The notes under the pieces were generated by a model that worked only from the letters and a program-made list of their open reading frames with translations, had not been told where the DNA came from and made no database searches. Both the position numbers and the translations under genes were made by a program. From DATFQI01 sp963831105 (GTDB taxonomy: Bacteria > Actinomycetota > Thermoleophilia > Solirubrobacterales > Solirubrobacteraceae): 64,000 bases of DNA. Location: positions 50,793 to 114,792 of the forward strand of contig CAWHOS010000002.1 in NCBI GenBank assembly GCA_963831105.1, given 5' to 3'. This document shows positions 26,893 to 35,827 of this stretch, piece by piece. The first letter of the stretch is position 1. Each line of letters begins with the position of its first letter.

Positions 26893-27350
26893 GCCGTCCC
26901 TCCTGTGACGAGGGCGAGCCCCGCCGTCTTGAACTCGTCCTCTTGGAAAGTCAGCGAACCGAGTTCGAGCGCGCGAGAGGCCAGGAGCTGGCGGCCGGGC
27001 TCGGCCGCCCAGCGCTGCATCAGCGCAGCGGCTTCGTCGGGCGGGGCGAGCATGAACGCCGGCTCGGCGCCGAGCTCGTCGAGTCCGTCCTCGACGTAGC
27101 GGCGGAACGGCGCGTGCGCCTCGGCGTAGTACGCCCCGAAGTCGTCCGCGTAGCCGGCCGTGTCGAGCTCGGGGGCCGGCCCGCTCGCCAACGCGGCGAG
27201 CAGCGCGGTCAGGGCCGCGGCATGCGAAGGGTCAAGCGCGGCGGGATCCGCCGAAGCCTGACTCGCAGCGGTGCCGAACAGCCCCGCTCCGAGCAGCGCG
27301 GCCCCGGTCCCTTGCAGCATCCGGCGTCGCGTAATGCGATGTGCAGTCAT
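26889..27350 (-). CDS. Tat-signal protein of unknown function
   Basis: 153 residues. The N-terminus TRRRMLQGTGAALLGAGLFG has the twin-arginine export motif followed by a hydrophobic core and AQASADPAA. The mature part is alpha-helical and acidic, with no recognised family (FGAYYAEAHAPFRRYVEDGLDEL). Export folded through the Tat system is expected. It overlaps the glycosidase start by four bases; both are likely controlled from the region 27351-27619. Confidence 0.75.
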   Translation of the reverse strand: MTAHRITRRRMLQGTGAALLGAGLFGTAASQASADPAALDPSHAAALTALLAALASGPAPELDTAGYADDFGAYYAEAHAPFRRYVEDGLDELGAEPAFMLAPPDEAAALMQRWAAEPGRQLLASRALELGSLTFQEDEFKTAGLALVTGGTA

Positions 27351-27430
27351 GTGCGACTCCTTGGAGGTGGGATGGCAAGCGCACGGCAGACTGTGTGGCG
27401 GCGACGCTACGCCGGCCCCGCAACGCCCAC

Positions 27431-27448
27431 ATCGGGCAAACGCCCGAT
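27431..27448. promoter_or_regulatory. perfect dyad in the Tat-protein / MFS divergent region
   Basis: ATCGGGC and GCCCGAT, separated by four bases, form a perfect 7-bp inverted repeat. It lies 81 bases upstream of the Tat-protein start in a 269-base divergent region (27351-27619), a plausible operator. Nothing else there resembles a gene. Confidence 0.3.
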
Positions 27449-27619
27449 TGCGCGGGAACCCAGCACCCGATCTCGCTGAGCCGGCAGAAGCGCGGCGACG
27501 GGTGGCTCGACGCAGGCGGGACAGGGATCGTCCGCCTTACCAGCGCCTTACCGGTCCCTTGCCGGGGTGGCCGAGGATGGCGCCGTGCTCGAGACCCAAG
27601 ACAACCGGACCGCCACCTG

Positions 27620-28855
27620 ATGCGCGGTGTGCGGTCCCTCTGGCGCGAGGAGCGGCGTGCTCGCTGGTTCTTCGCCGCCCACCTGCAGGGCGCCCTCGGC
27701 GCCGGCGCCGGCTACATCGCGCTGATCCTGTTGGCCTACGAGCGCATCGGCTCCGCGTGGGCGGCCACCGCGATCCTGCTCGCCGAGCTCGTGCCGCTGA
27801 TGTTGCTCGGCCCCTTGATGGGCGGCCTGGTCGACCGCACGAGCCGCCTCGGCTGCGCCGTCGCCGCTGACATCGTCCGGGCCGCCGCGTTCATCGGGAT
27901 CGTCCTCGTCGACTCGACCGCGGGAATGCTCGCGCTGGCGCTGCTCGCCGGTCTCGCCACGGCGCTGTTCCGGCCGGCCACCTCGGCGCTGCTCCCGAGC
28001 CTCGTGTCCGACACGCGTCTTGCCGCCGGCAACGCGCTCTACGGTGGCGCCCGCCAGGCCGGCTTCACCCTCGGGCCCGCTTGTGCCGGGGCCATGCTGC
28101 TGGTGGTCGGGCCCGAGACCGTGCTGGTCTTCAACGGCGCGACGTTCGTCCTCTCCGCGCTGCTCCTCGCCCCGCTGCGCGGGCACGTCCGTCCGGTCGA
28201 GGACCGCGAGGAGGGCCTGTCGCTGCTCGCCGACACGCGCACCGGCCTGCGCACGGTGCTGCGCGAGCCGCTCGCCCGGATCCTCATCGGCGGTGCCGGC
28301 GCCATCGCGCTGACCACCGGGTTGATGAACGTGGCCGAGCTCGTCCTCGCGACCGAGGAGTTCGGAGCCGGCGGCACGGGCCTCGCGATTCTCGTCAGCG
28401 CATACGGGATCGGCCTGATCGGCGGCGCCCTGATGGGCGCTCGGGACGAAGACGACGCCGGGCTGCGGCGGCGCTACCTGCTCGGCCTCGGGTTGCTGGC
28501 CGGCGGGCTGCTCGGCTCGGCAGCCGCGCCGACGCTCGCGCTCGCCTGCATCACCTTCGCCGTCACCGGCGCCGGCAACGGGCTCTACGTGGTCTGCGAC
28601 CGCGTCCTGCTCCAGCGCCTGATCCCTGCTCGGCTGCACGGCCGCGCATTCGGTCTCCTGGACTCGGTCGACTCCTGGGGCTTCGGCGCCGCCGTCGTCC
28701 TAGGTGGAGTGCTCGCGAGCACCTCCGGAAGCCGCGCGACCTTCGCGATCGCCGGCGCCGCCTCGGTCGTGGTCGTCCTCGTGGCGACCCACTGCCTTCG
28801 CCGGGAAGCCGAGCCGGCGCTGGCTCGCGCCTTCATCCCCGCTGTGAACCCATGA
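27620..28855 (+). CDS. MFS transporter (EntS-like drug/siderophore exporter type)
   Basis: 411 residues with about 12 hydrophobic segments. The loop GPLMGGLVDRTSR between helices 2 and 3 is the MFS motif-A-like signature, and ALFRPATSALLPSLV is typical of the EntS/enterobactin-exporter branch. The substrate is unknown. Its stop is the TGA of an ATGA overlap with the following tiny frame, and an 11-bp hairpin terminator follows. Confidence 0.85.
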   Translation: MRGVRSLWREERRARWFFAAHLQGALGAGAGYIALILLAYERIGSAWAATAILLAELVPLMLLGPLMGGLVDRTSRLGCAVAADIVRAAAFIGIVLVDSTAGMLALALLAGLATALFRPATSALLPSLVSDTRLAAGNALYGGARQAGFTLGPACAGAMLLVVGPETVLVFNGATFVLSALLLAPLRGHVRPVEDREEGLSLLADTRTGLRTVLREPLARILIGGAGAIALTTGLMNVAELVLATEEFGAGGTGLAILVSAYGIGLIGGALMGARDEDDAGLRRRYLLGLGLLAGGLLGSAAAPTLALACITFAVTGAGNGLYVVCDRVLLQRLIPARLHGRAFGLLDSVDSWGFGAAVVLGGVLASTSGSRATFAIAGAASVVVVLVATHCLRREAEPALARAFIPAVNP

Positions 28856-28902
28856 ACCCGAAAGGAGAGCCCATGTACACCGTCGAGCGCATGCGCTGGT
28901 AG
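28852..28902 (+). CDS. tiny ORF (9 or 16 codons) with a strong ribosome site
   Basis: ATG 28852 overlaps the MFS stop and reads MNPKGEPMYTVERMRW to TAG at 28900-28902. An internal ATG at 28873 has GAAAGGAG seven bases upstream, so the 9-residue product MYTVERMRW is the likelier one. The leader CCGAAAGGAG resembles those of the haloperoxidase and hydrolase genes. Function is unknown; it may be a leader or signalling peptide, or a decayed gene start. Confidence 0.3.
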   Translation: MNPKGEPMYTVERMRW

Positions 28903-28928
28903 TTCCGTCACCCCCTCGAGGGGCACGT

Positions 28929-28959
28929 GGGCTGCGCGGGTGACTTTGCCGCGCAGCCC
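28929..28959 (+). terminator. 11-bp hairpin after the MFS gene and tiny ORF
   Basis: Bases 28929-28939 and 28949-28959 pair perfectly with a nine-base loop. The adjacent CCCCTCGAGGGG (28911-28922) is a further perfect palindrome. It ends the MFS transcription unit and may also serve the convergent ATPase gene ending at 28980. Confidence 0.6.
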
Positions 28960-28979
28960 GCGGCACCCCATGCGATGCG

Positions 28980-30113
28980 CTAGCGACGTCTGAGCCACTC
29001 GCCGAGGAGCGGGTCGATCACCCGCGTGGTGTTCCCGTCGCGTCCTAGATGGCCCTGGTCGATGAGTCTCTCCGCGGCCTCGTGCAACGTGTTGCGTCCG
29101 AGTTGATGTTCCGCGGCCAGCGCGGGACACGCGGCGTTACGCCGTCGGCAACGCCCGCCAGGACGACCCGCTCCGAGCGACGGAGCTGGCTCCAGAGGGC
29201 CTCGTGCGCCGCTCGAGTGCGGTCGATCGCGGAGCTCACGACCGACTCTGCCGTCTCTGCTGTGCCCGGGTTTCCCTCTTGCAACTGCTCCGCCAGCAGG
29301 TAGCAGAGCAGCATCACCCGCTGCGGGTGTCCGCCGGCGAAGACGGCCAGCTCCCCGACTGCTTCGCCGGGGTCGAGATCCTCGCGGGCGAACCGTTCGA
29401 CCAGGTCGGTCATCAGATCATCCAGCGGCAGTGGGCCGAGAGCGAGTGGATCGGCCTGTCCGAACAGCGGTCGCTCTCGCCTGTCGAAGAGCTCGCGCAT
29501 CATCGACGGTTCCGAGCCTGCATAGACGTAGGCCGCAGCGTCACCGTGGTACTGGATACGTGATCGGACGAGACCATCGAGGTCTTGGCGTGCGACGAGA
29601 AGGTCCTGGAACTCGTCGAAGACGACGAGGGTGGGCACTCCGTCGCGATCGTGCAGCGTACTGGGTAGATCAAGCAGTTTGGGCGAACACGGACTCGGCG
29701 ACCTGGGCCTCCGGCGATACGGGGCGCGGGCCGACCGTCACGGCTGCGCCGGTCGTGCCGATGCTGAGGCCGAGCCGCGCGAGCAGTCCACCGAGATGCG
29801 CGCGAGTCCAACTCGCATCCAGCGGTCCAAAGGCGGCGGCGATGCGCCTTGCGACGTCCGTGAGGTCGCTTACCCGACCGAAATCGACGTGCGCGGTGCG
29901 CCATCCGCCGGTCTCGCGCAACTGCGCGGCGTGAGCGAGCAGCAGGCTCGTCTTGCCGTAGCGCCGGGGCGCCGCGAGCCTCACGCCTACGCGGTCGCCG
30001 GCACGCCGCGCGAGCGTTGCCAGCTCGGGCTTGCGGCCGATCAGCAGGTCCGGAGACACAGGCCCCTCGAACCGAAAGGGTGACCCCTGATGGCTGTTGG
30101 CGGGACGGTCCAT
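28980..30113 (-). pseudogene. archaeal-type AAA ATPase with winged helix, two frameshifts
   Basis: Starting at ATG 30113 the first part reads LIGRKPELATL, then P-loop APRRYGKTSLL. Near 29675 one base appears lost in an A run and the next frame continues KLLDLPSTL to Walker B LVVFDEFQDLL and the sensor segment AYVYAGSEPSMM. Near 29130 the frame returns and reads ALAAEHQLGRNTLHEAAERL, a winged-helix, then ends at TAG 28980. This is the archaeal ATPase family (PF01637 type) of P-loop NTPase fused to wHTH; members are linked to mobile elements and DNA interaction. Whether the shifts are sequencing errors is unsettled. A palindromic site lies upstream. Confidence 0.65.
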
Positions 30114-30157
30114 GCACCCGGAACCGTACCACGATGTTCGGTCACGCAGGACACTAT

Positions 30158-30176
30158 TGTTCGGTGACACCGAACA
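30158..30176. promoter_or_regulatory. 19-base perfect palindrome, operator candidate for the ATPase gene
   Basis: TGTTCGGTG-A-CACCGAACA lies in the 110-base region between ATG 30113 and ATG 30224, with a further half-site TGTTCGGT at 30135-30142 in direct orientation 23 bases away. This is the layout of a dimeric regulator binding two sites, perhaps autoregulation by the wHTH ATPase or by another regulator. Confidence 0.6.
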
Positions 30177-30223
30177 GAGTCCAACCCTTGCACTCGCCTC
30201 GCCGATCCAGGAGGATCGGCCGA

Positions 30224-31421
30224 ATGGGCAGCGCGCTCCGTTGCCTCGCCGTCGCAATCGCCGCGCTCGCGCTCGCGCCCGCGGTGGCGTTCGCCGACGC
30301 CGATGTCGAGCGCGACGACGGCACGGGCATCATCGTGATCGTGGGCGACGGGGCGGCGGACGACATCTCCGTCGCGCGCGACGCGACGTCCGACACGATC
30401 AGCCGTGTCGGCGGCAACCTGCTGCTGCAGGGCACCTCGACCGGCTGCACCGGCGGAGGGGCCGTGGCGATCAAGTGCCCGCGGGGCTCGAGCGTGTCCG
30501 TGGATCTCGGTGGCGGCGCGGACCGGCTCCGGGCTCCGACCGTCAACGCGCCGATCAGCGTCGCCGGGGGCGACGGGCCCGACGACCTCTCCACGGGGAG
30601 CGGCGCCGACGTGCTCGCCGGCGGCGGGGAGGGGGACACGTCGAACGGCCGCGGCGGCGTGGACGAGTACTTCGGGGAGACGGGCGACGACGTGATCGAG
30701 GCGCGCGACGGCACCGCGGAGCGCATCTCGTGCGGCGCGGGCGCCGACGAGGCGCGACAACGACTTCACCGACATCATCGCGGAGTGCGAGCGCGGCATC
30801 GACGGCGACGCCGACGGGTTCAGCTCGGCGGTCGACTGCAACGACGCGGCGAAGAACGTCTTCCCCGGCGCCACCGAGGTCTTCGACAACGGCGTCGACG
30901 AGAACTGCGACGGCCGCGACAACCCGAACCTCGACGTCGACCGCGACGGCTTCCCGCGTCCGTTCGACTGCGACGACGGCAACGCCGCGATCCGGCCGAC
31001 GGTGCCCGAGATCCGCGGCAATGCGGCCGACGAGAACTGCGACCGGCGCGCCGAGCCGTTCGCCGACCTCGGCTCGGTCGTCTCCAACCAGTGGGTGTTC
31101 GGCCCGCGGTTCTCGCGCTTGCGCGAGGCTCGTCGTGCACACCGCTCCCGCGGGCGCGCGCGTCACGTTCCGATGCTCGGGCCGCAGCTGCCCGACGCGG
31201 CGCACCCGCCGCGTCAGGGTGCGGTGCGTGCTCTCGCGCGTGGTGCTCCACCGGCCGTTCCGGCGCGCCCGCTTGCGCCCGGGGACGCGGTTGCAGGTGA
31301 CGATCACCGCGGCCGCAGACGATCGGCCGCACCTACACGTACGACGGTGAAGCGCGGCGCCGCGCCCGTGACCCGGATCGTGTGCCGCGCGCCGGGCCAG
31401 CGGAGGGGCCGGTCGTGCTGA
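30224..31421 (+). CDS. secreted MopE-like metal-binding repeat protein, frameshifted
   Basis: ATG 30224 with AGGAGG upstream begins a signal peptide (ALRCLAVAIAALALAPAVAFA). Frame 2 then shows a calcium-binding-like repeat domain (GGGADRLRAP, GSGADVLAGGG). Near 30755 the frame shifts to 3, with the repeats VDCNDAAKNVFPGA, DCDDGNAAIRP and DENCD, the putative copper/metal-binding motif of MopE (PF11617). Near 31125 it moves to frame 1 for a basic C-terminal domain, and again near 31340 to frame 3. The stop TGA 31419-31421 overlaps the GTG of the next gene. It is probably secreted. Confidence 0.65.
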
Positions 31422-32551
31422 GGCGGCGGCTGCTCACGGCGTGTACGGCGGCGCTGGCCGCTGCGCTGCTCGCGGCACCGGCAGCGACGGCCGGCACGTT
31501 CTCCGTGGCGGGTTCGACGCTCGTCTACAACGCGGATCCGGGCACCGTGGACCAGATCTCGGGGTTCGACACGGGGACGAGCTTCCGGTTCACGCGCTTC
31601 GGCGGCGCGTCCGTCGGCCCCGGCCCGGGTGCACCCTGATCGGCAACGACACGGTGGACTGCCCCAAGGGCAGCGTCGGGCTCGTCGTACTCGCCCTCGG
31701 CGACCTCGACGACGTGGCGGCGATCAGCTCGAGCGTCACGGTGCCGGTCCGCTTCGACGGCGGCGACGGCAACGACGGCCTGTTCGGCGGCGGCGGCACG
31801 GACGAGTTCCTCGGCGGCGCCGGGCAACGACAACGTCGTCTCCCGCGACGGGCGCGGCGAGCAGGTCACCTGTGGCGCGGGCAGCGACACGGCGATCAGC
31901 GACGATGCCGACACCCGGACCTCGTGCGAGGAGGTCGAGGGCGACGCGGACGGCGACGGCGTGCGGCGGCCCGCCGACTGCGACGACACGAACCCGGCGA
32001 TCCGGCCGGGAGCGACCGACACCCCGGACGACCGGGTCGACCAGGACTGCTCGGGCGCGGACGCGACCAACCTCGACGTGGACGGCGACGGCACGCCCCG
32101 CCCGCAGGACTGCGACGACGGCAATCCCGCCGATCCGGCCGGGCGCGCGCGAGATCGTCGGCAACCGCGTGGACGAGAACTGCGACACCCGCGCGGTCGC
32201 GTTCCTCGGGCTCGGCGGGGTGCTCCGCAACGTCTGGGCCCCCCAGGGCCGGCGGACCATCAACCGCACGCTCGCCGCACGCGAGTTCCCGCGCGGAACC
32301 CGGATCGAGGTCCGCTGCAAGGGACGCGGCTGCAGCTTCCGCGAGGGCGTCCCGGCGGGTCACGAGCAGGCGGCCGGTCAACCTCCACGGCCTGTTCGGC
32401 GCCGGCGCGCTCGCGCCGCGGGACCGTCGTCGAGCGTGCGGCTGCACCCGCGCGGGGCGGATCGGCCGCCTGCTGCGCTTCCGGATGGCGCGCCCGGGAC
32501 GCCGGTGGTCACGCCTCTGCCTGCCGCCGGGCGGCCGGCTCGCGACGCTAG
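31415..32551 (+). CDS. second secreted MopE-like metal-binding repeat protein, frameshifted
   Basis: A GTG start overlapping the previous stop opens a signal peptide (LLTACTAALAAALLAAPAATA). Coding shifts frame near 31630, 31825, 32145, 32365 and 32500. Recognisable parts are DGGDGNDGLFGGGGTD (Ca-type repeat), PADCDDTNPAIRPGATD, PQDCDDGNP and DENCD (MopE-like), and a C-terminal basic domain GTRIEVRCKGRGCSF. It is the paralogue and operon partner of the preceding gene. The several indels resemble those of the RTX gene at 12.8 kb, raising the same doubt about sequencing error versus decay. Confidence 0.6.
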
Positions 32552-33369
32552 ACGCGCCGGTAGCGCGACTCGACGAGCGAGAAGGCGCCGAAGCCGATCA
32601 GGCCCGCGGCGACGATGCCGAGGAGCAGCGGCCCGTAGGGCGCGTGGGCGACCTTGGCGAGGGCTCCGTCGAGGGCGACGGCCTCGTCCGGGTCGTAGTC
32701 GAGCGCCGCCTTGATCAGGAACCAGCCGATGAGGCCGAAGACGGCCATCCGCGCGAGGTGGCCGAAGACGCCGAGGGCCGTGTAGGCGTGCTCGACGCGG
32801 TCGTCCATCGAGTCGGTGTTGGTGTTCTCCATGAACGACCGGGTGATGCCCTTGTAGCCCTGCTGGAGTCCGACGCCGACGATCACGAGGCCCGCGATGC
32901 CCACGAGCCAGGGGCCGCCTGGCCAGCCGAGCACGCCGCCGGCGGCCTGGTCGGGGTCCGGGCCGCGGCCTCCGGAGCCGGCGAGGATCTTGACCGCGGC
33001 GGCGAAGAGGATCCCGTAGGAGATGCCGCTGGCGACGCCGTCGACGCGGTCCTTGAGGTCGTCCTGGCCGTGGGTGCCGCCGAGCGCCGCGCGCAGGAGC
33101 CGCCAGGAGGAGTAGCCGAGCAGGCCGAAGGCGACGATGGCCAGCAGCATCGTGCCGAGCGGCTGATCGGCGATCGTCCGCAGCGCGCCCTGCTGGTCGG
33201 CGGCCTTGCCGCCGTCGCCGAGCGCGAGCTTGATCGCCAGCACGCCGATCACGATGTAGACCACGCCGCGCGCCGCGATCCCGAACCGCGCGAACCAGCA
33301 GAAGCCGCGCGAGCGGCCGAGGCGATGGCCGTGCGAGCGGGCCTCGTGGACGGGGAGCGTGGCGTTCAT
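32548..33369 (-). CDS. DUF1206 membrane protein
   Basis: 273 residues with about six transmembrane helices arranged as the three DUF1206 repeats: ARFGIAARGVVYIVIGVLA, ASGISYGILFAAAVKILA, and HLARMAVFGLIGWFLIKAAL. The family is widespread in actinobacteria and its function is unknown. Its tail overlaps the preceding frameshifted gene's stop region by four bases (convergent). Confidence 0.88.
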   Translation of the reverse strand: MNATLPVHEARSHGHRLGRSRGFCWFARFGIAARGVVYIVIGVLAIKLALGDGGKAADQQGALRTIADQPLGTMLLAIVAFGLLGYSSWRLLRAALGGTHGQDDLKDRVDGVASGISYGILFAAAVKILAGSGGRGPDPDQAAGGVLGWPGGPWLVGIAGLVIVGVGLQQGYKGITRSFMENTNTDSMDDRVEHAYTALGVFGHLARMAVFGLIGWFLIKAALDYDPDEAVALDGALAKVAHAPYGPLLLGIVAAGLIGFGAFSLVESRYRRV

Positions 33370-33668
33370 CCGCGTGCCGGTACCCGCTCGGCCGGGGCGT
33401 CAGTCCAGCCCGAGGATCCAGGATCGGGGGCCACGGGAGGGGACCGCAGGGGAACGGCCCCCTCCCGGCTGGCCCGAACACCGGGCGGGAGGCGGAAGGG
33501 GAGCAACCCGTCGGTCCCGGCGTCTTGACTCCGCTCTGGCCCGGGGCTCGGATCCCAGGCTCGTCGAACGGTTGCCGTAGTTGTGACGGATGCCGATGAG
33601 GCGGGGCTCAGCGCGACCTCAAGGGTTCATCAATCCCGCGACTCGCGACACTCAGCGATAATCCGCGG
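33370..33668. other. 299-base divergent region between DUF1206 and the sensor kinase
   Basis: There is no gene. It contains a hairpin (33435-33442 with 33459-33466, GGGAGGGG/CCCCTCCC) about 65 bases upstream of the DUF1206 start, and a GATAAT hexamer at 33657-33662. I looked for known riboswitch signatures and saw none. Confidence 0.6.
33657..33662 (+). promoter_or_regulatory. -10 box of a probable leaderless transcript for the sensor kinase
   Basis: GATAAT ends seven bases before GTG 33669, the spacing expected when transcription starts at the start codon. No Shine-Dalgarno sequence is present. This supports a leaderless mRNA, common in actinobacteria. Confidence 0.45.
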
Positions 33669-35108
33669 GTGCCGTCCCCGGAGTCCGTCCGTCGTCGCCA
33701 GTCAGGCGTGCTCGTGGTCGGCATGGTCGAGCCGGAGGTCACGCCGTGGCTGCGTGCCGCCGGCCACTCGCCGCGCACCGTCCGCAACGCCGTCGGCGCG
33801 CTCGAGCTGCTCGAGCGCGAGCCCGCCGATCTCGTGATCGTCGACCGCGAGCCGACCGGCCTGGACGCCGCCGGCGTCTGCCGCGCGCTGCGCGAGGGCG
33901 TCGAGCTCAGCGACCCGTGGCTGCTGGCGATCACCGTGCCCGCCAAGGGCCGCGGCGCCGACGCCGCGCTGGACGCCGGCGCAGACGACTACCTGCACCG
34001 CCCGTTCACCCGCGGCGAGCTGCTCGCCCGCGCCCGCGCGGGCGTGCGCGCCGCCCAGCAGCGTGCCGACGACATGCTCGTGCGCGCCCTGCTGGTCAAC
34101 GTCCCCGGGGCGATCTACCGCTCGGCCTGGCACGCCGGCCACACGCTCGAGCTGATCAGCGACGAGATCGAGCGGATCTCGGGCTATCCGCCCGTCGACT
34201 TCGTGGCCAGCGCCAAGCGCACGCTGATGAGCATCGTGCACCCGCGCGACCGCAAGCGCGTCACGCGCGCGGTCGCGGCGGCCCACGCCAACCCCGAGAA
34301 GGCGTTCGCCGTCGAGTACCGGATCATGCGCTCCGACGGCCAGGTGCGCTGGGTGCTCGACCGCGGGCAGCTCGTGCACGGGCCGGGCGGAAGGCTGTGG
34401 ATGGACGGCGCGCTGTTCGACATCACCGACCGCCGCGCCGCCGAGGAGGCGCTGCGCCGCCAGGAGATCGACCGCGCCCGCACGGAGGAGCTGCGGGCGT
34501 CGCGCGTGCGGATCGTCGAGGCCGCCGACGCCGCGCGCCGCCGGATCGAGCGCGACCTGCACGACGGCGCGCAGCAGCGGCTCGTCGCGCTCGGCCTCGA
34601 CGTCCGGATCGCCCGCAAGAAGATCCTCGCGGACCCGAGCACGGCTGCCGTGGAGCTCGACCGGATCGGCGACGGGCTCGCCGAGGCCTCCGCCGAGCTG
34701 CGCGAGCTCGCCCGCGGCATCCATCCCGCCGTCCTGACCGAGCGCGGCCTCGCCGCGGCCGTCGAGGCGCTCGGCACCCGCGCGCCCGTGCCGGTCGAGG
34801 TCGTCGAGGTCCCGGGCGAGCGGCTCGCGCCCTCGGTCGAGGCCACGGCCTACTTCACCGTCGCCGAGGCGCTGACCAACGTGGCCAAGTACGCCGAGGC
34901 CAGCCACGCCACGGTGCGGATCGCGCAGGTCGACAGCGAGCTGGTCGTGGAGGTCGCCGACGACGGCGTCGGCGGCGCGGACGCCTCCAACGGCTCCGGC
35001 CTCAGCGGCCTCGCCGATCGCGTGGGCGCCTCCGACGGCACGCTGACCGTCTCCAGCCCGCCGGGCCGGGGGACGACGATCCGCGCGGTCGTCCCGCTCC
35101 CGGCCTAG
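33669..35108 (+). CDS. sensor histidine kinase with pseudo-receiver and PAS domains
   Basis: 479 residues in the order receiver-like (1-125), PAS/PAC (135-270), HisKA_3 (285-350) and HATPase (390-479). His298 in IERDLHDGAQQR is the phosphorylated residue and GSGLSGLADRVG the ATP-lid motif. The receiver has Asp59 (IVDREPTG), but the acidic pair is replaced (VLVVGMVEP) and the Lys near the end reads Arg (YLHRPF), so it is probably a pseudo-receiver. No partner response regulator with an HTH is adjacent. It likely senses a cytosolic signal and signals to an unlinked NarL-type regulator. Confidence 0.88.
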   Translation: MPSPESVRRRQSGVLVVGMVEPEVTPWLRAAGHSPRTVRNAVGALELLEREPADLVIVDREPTGLDAAGVCRALREGVELSDPWLLAITVPAKGRGADAALDAGADDYLHRPFTRGELLARARAGVRAAQQRADDMLVRALLVNVPGAIYRSAWHAGHTLELISDEIERISGYPPVDFVASAKRTLMSIVHPRDRKRVTRAVAAAHANPEKAFAVEYRIMRSDGQVRWVLDRGQLVHGPGGRLWMDGALFDITDRRAAEEALRRQEIDRARTEELRASRVRIVEAADAARRRIERDLHDGAQQRLVALGLDVRIARKKILADPSTAAVELDRIGDGLAEASAELRELARGIHPAVLTERGLAAAVEALGTRAPVPVEVVEVPGERLAPSVEATAYFTVAEALTNVAKYAEASHATVRIAQVDSELVVEVADDGVGGADASNGSGLSGLADRVGASDGTLTVSSPPGRGTTIRAVVPLPA

Positions 35109-35827
35109 CCGGCCTCGTGCGCGGCCAGCCGCGCCCGCGCGTCCGCGAGCGCCAGCTCGGCGTGGTGGCGCAGGGTCGCGATGTGGTCCTCGCCCGCGAC
35201 CGCGGCGGCCATCGCGCGCTCGAGCATCTGCGCGAGCTCGGAGCCGCGCAGCTCGTCCAGCCGCCGCTGGGCGCGTGCCACCGCGGCCCGCACGGCCGCC
35301 ACGCGCCGCGCACCGTCGTCGGCGTCGCCGGGCGCGAACGGCGAGGCGTCCCACTGGCGCACGAGGTCGGCGACCGCGTCGGCGTCGCCGGCGCGGTAGG
35401 CGTCGTTGAGGCGCTTCATGAACGCCTCGGCGTGCTCGCGCGCGTCCGCGTCGGGCGCGAGGTCTGGGTGCATCCGCTTGGCGGCGTCGCGGAACTGCCG
35501 CTTCAGCGACGCGGGCGGCACCGGCTCCGGCGGCGGGGAGAGCGCGCTCGCCTCCGACGAGGTCTCGCGCGCGCGGGAGCGGGCCTCGCGCGCGCCCTCG
35601 CGGTCGCCGGTCAGCGCGAGGATCTTCGCCTCGACGTCGTGGAGCTGCGCGAGCACGGTGACGACCTCGCGCGTGTAGTCGGCCTGGAAGACCGCGAGCT
35701 CGGCCTCGAGCATCGCGTACTCGGCCTCGATCTCCGCCAGCTGGTCGCGCATGCGGGCCAGCTCGGCCTCGCCGACCGCGACGAGCTCTCCCGGCTCAGC
35801 GTCCTCCAGCGGCACGCGCGGGATCAT
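35105..35827 (-). CDS. J-domain (DnaJ-like) protein with coiled coil
   Basis: 240 residues. The N-terminal 85 residues are a coiled coil (LARMRDQLAEIEAEYAMLEAEL). A J-domain-like segment follows at about 108-150 (LKRQFRDAAKRMHPDLAPD, LNDAYRAGD) with the HPD tripeptide that stimulates DnaK. The rest is helical. It may recruit DnaK to a partner. Its tail overlaps the kinase tail by four bases (convergent), and its start lies in the tail of the next upstream gene. Confidence 0.75.
   Translation of the reverse strand: MIPRVPLEDAEPGELVAVGEAELARMRDQLAEIEAEYAMLEAELAVFQADYTREVVTVLAQLHDVEAKILALTGDREGAREARSRARETSSEASALSPPPEPVPPASLKRQFRDAAKRMHPDLAPDADAREHAEAFMKRLNDAYRAGDADAVADLVRQWDASPFAPGDADDGARRVAAVRAAVARAQRRLDELRGSELAQMLERAMAAAVAGEDHIATLRHHAELALADARARLAAHEAG

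Noticed and set aside
16628..30113. A second island starting at tRNA-Arg
   Set aside because: The stretch is accessory in content, but no duplicate of the tRNA-Arg 3' end and no integrase were found.
33370..33668. Riboswitch upstream of DUF1206 or the sensor kinase
   Set aside because: G-rich hairpins are present but no known aptamer core (c-di-GMP, ydaO, cobalamin, SAM) could be matched in order.
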